From JAGHEK01 sp044426235 (GTDB lineage: Bacteria > Bacillota > Clostridia > Peptostreptococcales > Peptostreptococcaceae): a stretch of DNA of 64,000 bases. Every line of letters starts with the position of its first letter. Position 1 is the first letter of the stretch. The notes under the pieces are model-generated. The model was not told the origin of the DNA. It worked only from the letters and a program-made list of their open reading frames with translations, and ran no database searches. The DNA lies in NCBI GenBank assembly GCA_044426235.1, contig JAWXUS010000002.1, positions 83,520 through 147,519 of the forward strand, in the 5' to 3' direction. Below are positions 59,507 to 64,000 of this stretch, in pieces. A program made the translations under genes and the position numbers.

Positions 59507-60233
59507 AAGTGTTAAATATAAAGAAAATGATTTGATATTAACTTTGTTTACAAGAAAAGCAGGTAAGGTATCAGTAATAGCTAGAGGAGCCAAAAGAAGT
59601 AAGAGTAATCTTTTGGCTTCTTCACAAATTTTTAGTTATAGCAATTTTAACTTAAAAAAACAAGGTGATATGTATAGTGCATATCAAGCAGAAATAATAA
59701 AAAGTTTTTATAATATTGCATATGATTTTGATTCATTTTCATATGCAACCTACATAACTAAACTTGTTGAAAGTTCTATTTTTGAAAATGAAAGTAATAA
59801 TAATCTTTTCGTATTATATGCCCAGACCTTAAATTTTTATACCCAAAAAGAGATTGACAAAAAACTTTTAACTAGAATATTTGAAGTGAAATACCTTGAT
59901 TATATGGGTATTAAGCCGATTTTAGATAGATGTAGTGTGTGCTACAAAAAAGAGATAAATATGACTAAATTTAATTTATTTGAAGGTGGAGTAGTTTGTA
60001 GTAATTGTTCTAGTGAAAATGATATTTTATTAGATGTAACGACAATTAACCTTATGGAATATATATTAAATAACGACATAAGAGTTTGTGTTAAAGCTAA
60101 CGTTTCTAAATATATTATTTATCAATTAGAAAATATTCTTAGAAAATATATTAGTACACAACTTGATAATCTTAATTTAAGTGCACTTTATATGTTGGAT
60201 AATATTAACAAGGGAGTTGATGGTATTGAATGA
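59475..60233 (+). CDS. recO: DNA repair protein RecO
   Basis: Loads RecA on SSB-coated DNA in the RecFOR pathway. 252 residues: N-terminal OB fold (NTQAIVIKSVKYKENDLILTLFTRKAGKVSVIARGAKRSKSN), helical middle and a zinc finger (CSVCYK and CSNC). The start is uncertain: ATG 59475 fits the family N-terminus, but no good Shine-Dalgarno is near; ATG 59460, 59472 and TTG 59481 are alternatives. It overlaps yqzL, so translation is probably coupled. Confidence 0.92.
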   Translation: MVLNTQAIVIKSVKYKENDLILTLFTRKAGKVSVIARGAKRSKSNLLASSQIFSYSNFNLKKQGDMYSAYQAEIIKSFYNIAYDFDSFSYATYITKLVESSIFENESNNNLFVLYAQTLNFYTQKEIDKKLLTRIFEVKYLDYMGIKPILDRCSVCYKKEINMTKFNLFEGGVVCSNCSSENDILLDVTTINLMEYILNNDIRVCVKANVSKYIIYQLENILRKYISTQLDNLNLSALYMLDNINKGVDGIE

Positions 60234-60798
60234 TATAACTATTGAAAAGATTGACGAAATAATTTCTAGAATGCCAAATGTGAGCTATGAAGATGCAAAA
60301 AATGCATTAGTAGAAACTAATGGAGATGTTTTAGGAGCATTAATTTATCTTGAAAATAATAAAACTAGCACTACTAAAACTAGAATTTCTAAAACGTTAG
60401 AAGATATAGAAAATAGTTTACCAAAAGATAAAGATGATTTAATTGATTTAAAAGATCAAGTTTTTGAATTAATCAAAAAAAGTAATAAGATTAGAATTAT
60501 AATTGAAAAAAATTCTAAAACAATACTAAATATCCCTCTTACTATGGGGGCAGTAGGAATGGTATTTGGTTCAATATTTGCGATAATTGGAATGGGAACT
60601 GCATTTGTAAGTAAGTGTACTATAAAAATAGAAAATGAAGAAGATGGAAAAGTAATAAATCTTGGAAAACTTACAGTAGAAAAAATCAATATGCTAAAAG
60701 ATATGGTACTAAATAGTAAAACTAAAGGTACTGTAAAAGATGAAAAAGATATTACAGATGAATTATTTGATGAATATGACTTTACTAAAGAAGATTAA
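60226..60798 (+). CDS. DUF4342 protein with UBA/TS-N-like N-terminus
   Basis: A 190-residue protein. The first 45 residues (DITIEKIDEIISRMPNVSYEDAKNALVETNGDVLGALIYLE) resemble a UBA/TS-N three-helix domain as in EF-Ts. A DUF4342-like middle follows (about 85-150) with one hydrophobic segment (IPLTMGAVGMVFGSIFAIIGMGTAF). Function unknown. TTG 60226 is chosen because AAGGGAG lies nine bases upstream; ATG 60220 is also possible. It overlaps the end of recO. Confidence 0.8.
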   Translation: MNDITIEKIDEIISRMPNVSYEDAKNALVETNGDVLGALIYLENNKTSTTKTRISKTLEDIENSLPKDKDDLIDLKDQVFELIKKSNKIRIIIEKNSKTILNIPLTMGAVGMVFGSIFAIIGMGTAFVSKCTIKIENEEDGKVINLGKLTVEKINMLKDMVLNSKTKGTVKDEKDITDELFDEYDFTKED

Positions 60799-60802
60799 TG
60801 AA

Positions 60803-60831
60803 TTGACAAATTTAGATGTATTTGATATTCT
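60803..60831 (+). promoter_or_regulatory. Promoter of glyQS
   Basis: Perfect TTGACA at 60803-60808, 17 bases, TATTCT at 60826-60831. No T-box-type leader fits in the remaining 75 bases before glyQ. Confidence 0.65.
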
Positions 60832-60856
60832 AATATTTACAATAATAAGTTTATTT

Positions 60857-60884
60857 AAGCCTTTCGTAAATCGAAAGGCTTTGT
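60857..60884 (+). terminator. Hairpin in the glyQ leader
   Basis: AAGCCTTTCG / CGAAAGGCTT, a 10-bp stem with loop TAAAT and a short TTGTT tail. It probably ends the recO-side transcript, or attenuates a transcript from the promoter above. Confidence 0.65.
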
Positions 60885-60905
60885 TAAAATTGGAGGTTTT
60901 TTGAA

Positions 60906-61790
60906 ATGAATTTTCAAAATATGATACTTACACTACAAAATTACTGGGCAAAAAATGGTTGTGTTATGATGCAACCTTATGACGTTGAAAAAGGTGCTGG
61001 AACTATGAATCCAAACACTTTTTTAAGAAGTTTAGGTCCTGAACCTTGGAAAGTTTGCTACGTTGAACCGTCAAGAAGACCGGCAGATGGAAGATATGGA
61101 GAAAATCCAAATAGATTATATCAACATCATCAATTCCAAGTTATACTTAAGCCGTCACCTGACAATATACAAGATCTTTATTTAGGAAGTTTAAGAGAAA
61201 TAGGTGTAGACCCTCTAAAACACGATATAAGGTTCGTTGAAGATAACTGGGAATCAACTACAGTTGGTGCTTGGGGACTTGGTTGGGAAGTTTGGCTTGA
61301 TGGTATGGAAATAACTCAATTTACATATTTCCAACAAGTTGGAGGAATAGAATGTGAGCTTGAAACTGGAGAAATTACTTACGGTCTTGAAAGACTTGCA
61401 ATGTATATCCAAGAAGTTGACAATGTTTATGATTTAAAATGGAATGACATATTAACATATGGAGATGTATTTAAGCAAAACGAATACGAAAATTCAGTTT
61501 ATGCTTTTGAAGAATGTGATAGTGAAATGTTATTTAATTTATTCGATATATATGAAAAAGAAGGTCTTAGACTAATGGAAAAAGGTTTAGTAATTCCTTC
61601 ATATGACTACGTTTTAAAATGTTCTCACGCATTTAATACATTAGATGCAAAAGGAGCTATAGGAGTTAGTCAAAGAGCATCATTTATAGGTCGTGTTCGT
61701 AATATGGCTAAAAATGTTGCAGAAAGCTTTGTTAAGCAAAGAGAAGAATTAGGATACCCACTTTTAAAAGGAGGAAATGAGAATGAGTAA
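60906..61790 (+). CDS. glyQ: Glycyl-tRNA synthetase alpha subunit
   Basis: Catalytic subunit of the heterotetrameric bacterial glycyl-tRNA synthetase. 294 residues with the family start MNFQNMILTLQNYWAKNGC, class II motifs around VEPSRRPADGRYGENPNRL and the YTQF-like ITQFTYFQQVGG. GGAGG precedes the ATG. The last codons overlap glyS by 8 bases. Confidence 0.98.
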   Translation: MNFQNMILTLQNYWAKNGCVMMQPYDVEKGAGTMNPNTFLRSLGPEPWKVCYVEPSRRPADGRYGENPNRLYQHHQFQVILKPSPDNIQDLYLGSLREIGVDPLKHDIRFVEDNWESTTVGAWGLGWEVWLDGMEITQFTYFQQVGGIECELETGEITYGLERLAMYIQEVDNVYDLKWNDILTYGDVFKQNEYENSVYAFEECDSEMLFNLFDIYEKEGLRLMEKGLVIPSYDYVLKCSHAFNTLDAKGAIGVSQRASFIGRVRNMAKNVAESFVKQREELGYPLLKGGNENE

Positions 61791-63843
61791 TTATTTCTTA
61801 TTTGAAATAGGAGTTGAAGAACTTCCTTCAAGATTTGCAAATTCTACACTTAATCAAATAAAACAAAATATTGAAAAGTCTCTTAAAGAAGAAAGAATAA
61901 GTTTTTCAAGTATTACTTCTTACCAAACACCAAGAAGACTTACATACGTTATAAATGATATATGTGAAAAGCAAGATGATTTAGAAGAAGAATTAAAAGG
62001 TCCTTCTAAAAAAATTGCAGTTGACGAAAACGGAAACTTCACAAAGCCTGCACTTGGATTTATTAAGAGTAAGGGACTAAAAGAAGAAGACATCACTTTT
62101 AAGACTTTCGGAAAAGAAGAGTATTTATTTGCAACTCTTAAAAAAGAAGGAATAAAGACTAGTGAAGTTTTAAAAGAAATACTTCCAAAAGCAATAAAAA
62201 ATACTACATTCCCAAAAGCTATGCGTTGGGGTGGAAAGAATATGAAATTCATAAGACCTATAAGATGGATGGTAGCACTTTTAAATGATGAAGTTGTTGA
62301 AGTTGATTTAGAAGGAATAGTAGCATCAAATAAAACTTTTGGTCACAGATTCTTAGGAGAAAGAGAATTTGAAGTTTCTTCACTTTCTGATTACTTCGAA
62401 AAATTAGATAAGAATTTCGTAATAATTGATCACATAAAAAGAAAAGAAATGATAAAGAGTCAATGTATAGAAGTTGCAAATTCTTTAGGTGGAGAAGTTG
62501 AATTTGATGAAGGATTACTTGAAGAAGTAACTAATTTAGTTGAATTCCCAACTGCATTTTATGGTGAATTTGATGAAAGTTATGCATCACTTCCAAAGGA
62601 AGTTGTTACTACTCCAATGAAGGAACACCAAAGATACTTCCCAGTTTTAAAGGATAATAAATTACTTCCAAACTTTATAGCAGTTAGAAACGGAAACAAT
62701 GAAAATATTGAAACTGTTAAAAAGGGAAATGAAAAAGTTTTAGTTGCAAGACTTGAAGATGCTTTATTCTTCTATAAAGAAGATACTAAGAAAAAATTAG
62801 AAGATTATAACGAAAAATTAAAGCATGTTGTTTTCCAAAAAAGTTTAGGTACAGTTTATGATAAAACTTTAAGAATTGAAAGTTTATCAACTAAAATATT
62901 AGAATTATTAAATCTTGATACTACAGACGCAAAAAGAGCATCAAAACTTTGTAAAGCAGATTTAGTAACTAATATGGTATTTGAATTTACTGAACTTCAA
63001 GGGATTATGGGTAGAGAATATGCAAAGGTTAGCGGAGAAAATGAAGAAGTTTGTGAAGCTATATTTGAGCATTATTTACCAAGATTTGCAGGAGATATTC
63101 TTCCAAAAACTAATACAGGGGTAGCATTATCTATTTCTGATAAATTAGATTCAATTTGTGGATTCTTCGCAATAAATATTCAACCAACAGGGTCTCAAGA
63201 TCCATATGCACTTAGACGTCAAGCCCTTGGTGTACTTAATATAATAATGAATAGTAATTTAAAAGTTAGCCTTAAAGAATTAGTTAAATTATCGCTTTCT
63301 AATTACTCAAACTTAGAATTTAATACTGAAGAAGTAACAAATAATATTATGGAATTCTTTAATGATAGAATAAAGAACTTATTTAAGGACTTAGGAATTA
63401 GATATGATGTTGTTGATGCAGTTTTAAGTTCTAATATAGAAGATATTTCAGATATGAAAAATAGAGCAGATGAGCTTAATGAATGGATCAAAAAAGATGA
63501 ATTAGTTGAAATGTTAACTGCATTTAATAGAGTTGCTACTTTAGCAGAAAAAGCAGTTTCAACTAATGTAAATGAAAACTTATTAAGTGAAACTTCTGAA
63601 AAAGAATTATTTGAAAACTTCAAAAATGTTGAAACTAAAGTTAGTGAATTAGTAGCTAACAAAGAGTATGCTAAGGCACTAGACGCTTTCACTACTTTAA
63701 GGCCTTCAATAGATAATTTCTTTGAAAATGTAATGGTTATGGATAAAGATGAAGAAGTTAAAAATAATAGACTTAATCTATTAAATAGCATATATAACAA
63801 TATGTTAATAATTTGCGATTTATCAAAAATTGTATATAAATAA
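61783..63843 (+). CDS. glyS: Glycyl-tRNA synthetase beta subunit
   Basis: tRNA-recognition subunit. 686 residues: the start MSNYFLFEIGVEELPSRF, the KRASKLCKADLVTNMVFEF and GDILPKTNTGVALSISDKLD blocks (HD-like region) and a C-terminal anticodon-binding domain. ATG 61783 is chosen for GGAGG eight bases upstream; ATG 61777 is too close to it. Confidence 0.97.
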   Translation: MSNYFLFEIGVEELPSRFANSTLNQIKQNIEKSLKEERISFSSITSYQTPRRLTYVINDICEKQDDLEEELKGPSKKIAVDENGNFTKPALGFIKSKGLKEEDITFKTFGKEEYLFATLKKEGIKTSEVLKEILPKAIKNTTFPKAMRWGGKNMKFIRPIRWMVALLNDEVVEVDLEGIVASNKTFGHRFLGEREFEVSSLSDYFEKLDKNFVIIDHIKRKEMIKSQCIEVANSLGGEVEFDEGLLEEVTNLVEFPTAFYGEFDESYASLPKEVVTTPMKEHQRYFPVLKDNKLLPNFIAVRNGNNENIETVKKGNEKVLVARLEDALFFYKEDTKKKLEDYNEKLKHVVFQKSLGTVYDKTLRIESLSTKILELLNLDTTDAKRASKLCKADLVTNMVFEFTELQGIMGREYAKVSGENEEVCEAIFEHYLPRFAGDILPKTNTGVALSISDKLDSICGFFAINIQPTGSQDPYALRRQALGVLNIIMNSNLKVSLKELVKLSLSNYSNLEFNTEEVTNNIMEFFNDRIKNLFKDLGIRYDVVDAVLSSNIEDISDMKNRADELNEWIKKDELVEMLTAFNRVATLAEKAVSTNVNENLLSETSEKELFENFKNVETKVSELVANKEYAKALDAFTTLRPSIDNFFENVMVMDKDEEVKNNRLNLLNSIYNNMLIICDLSKIVYK

Positions 63844-63845
63844 AG

Positions 63846-63874
63846 AAAAAGGATGCTAAATGCATCCTTTTTTT
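63846..63874. terminator. Bidirectional terminator after glyS
   Basis: AAAAAGGATGC / GCATCCTTTTT with loop TAAAT, T runs on both strands. It also ends the convergent partial gene. Confidence 0.92.
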
Positions 63875-64000
63875 AATGACTAAGTCCCATACTAATAGTA
63901 AGTATAAAGTTTATTATGAAAATAAAAGTTAAAACGTACATAGTAGGAGATACTTTTTTATCTGTAAACGTATTAAGAATTGTATACGTTATAAATCCTA
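63873..64000 (-). CDS. C-terminal end of a membrane protein (partial)
   Basis: Open minus-strand frame from the window edge to a TAA at 63873-63875; 42 residues are visible. The sequence includes TFTDKKVSPTMYVLTFIFII and NFILTISMGLSH at the end: a hydrophobic last span of about 20 residues. The family cannot be named from this fragment. The stop codon abuts the terminator after glyS, which supports a real gene end. Confidence 0.6.
   Translation of the reverse strand, partial: GFITYTILNTFTDKKVSPTMYVLTFIFIINFILTISMGLSH

Noticed and set aside
60799..60905. T-box leader for glyQS
   Set aside because: After the promoter only about 70 bases remain, with one simple hairpin; no specifier loop or T-box sequence.
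1..64000. CRISPR arrays, insertion sequences, prophage or integrase genes
   Set aside because: No regularly spaced repeats, transposase or integrase motifs found on either strand.

Overview
The window is about 64 kb of chromosome from a very low-GC (roughly 28-30% by eye), Gram-positive, endospore-forming anaerobe of the Clostridia type. I base this on the gene content and order: Prp plus an L27 with a cleavable N-terminus, HrcA/CIRCE control of the heat-shock operon, the sporulation genes gpr, spoIIP, yqfC and yqfD, a selenocysteine system, and the firmicute blocks comEC-holA-rpsT-gpr-spoIIP-lepA-hemW-hrcA and yqfD-ybeY-dgkA-cdd-era-yqzL-recO-glyQS. I cannot name the genus from sequence alone; a Peptostreptococcales/Tissierellales relative is plausible. 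Nearly all genes are on the + strand. I see no rRNA, phage, insertion sequence or CRISPR array.

Layout. 1-9.2 kb is housekeeping: prp, rpmA, obgE, a YhbY protein, recX (- strand, followed by an uncatalogued 41-codon membrane ORF), nadD, yqeK, rsfS, leuS, and an ilvA-ridA pair. 9.3-14.4 kb is a tight three-gene operon of a divergent Hsp70-like ATPase, an all-helical protein of unknown family and a metallo-beta-lactamase/beta-CASP predicted nuclease; this is the best candidate for an undescribed system. 14.4-16.5 kb holds a D,D-carboxypeptidase and comEA. 16.5-20.9 kb is selD-selA-selB; selD carries an in-frame UGA with a bSECIS-like hairpin, and tRNA-Sec lies at 23.3 kb, so the Sec machinery is nearly all here. 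21.6-23.2 kb is a G5/3D-domain wall protein behind a 530-base AT-rich control region with two consensus WalR boxes.

23.4-33.3 kb holds tcdA, a PAS-GGDEF protein, a ComEC-like metallo-beta-lactamase lipoprotein, two acyltransferase-fold genes, a ComEC that lacks its own metallo-beta-lactamase domain, holA, rpsT, gpr and spoIIP. 33.4-42.3 kb is lepA, a secreted protein with a duplicated acidic D-D-W module, hemW and hrcA-grpE-dnaK-dnaJ. Between dnaJ and prmA, usually close neighbours in this group, lies an accessory stretch (42.4-49.7 kb): aldose epimerase, TPR-GGDEF protein, a mutS2-like gene broken by a stop codon, a DUF1540 protein, an unknown protein and an ornithine cyclodeaminase homologue. 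49.8-64 kb returns to conserved genes: prmA-rsmE-mtaB-hinT, rpsU-yqeY, tspO, an ArsR regulator, yqfC-yqfD-ybeY-dgkA/PAP2, cdd-era-yqzL-recO-DUF4342 and glyQS.

How the parts connect: the SelD/SelA/SelB/tRNA-Sec set makes and inserts selenocysteine, and SelD itself needs that machinery; ComEA and ComEC with the separate hydrolase suggest DNA uptake; RidA would detoxify the enamine made by IlvA; HrcA represses its own operon. In two places (yqzL and the DUF1540 gene) a terminator-like hairpin overlaps the Shine-Dalgarno of the next gene, so read-through and translation may be linked. Many start codons were chosen downstream of the longest open frame because the Shine-Dalgarno and family N-termini fit better.
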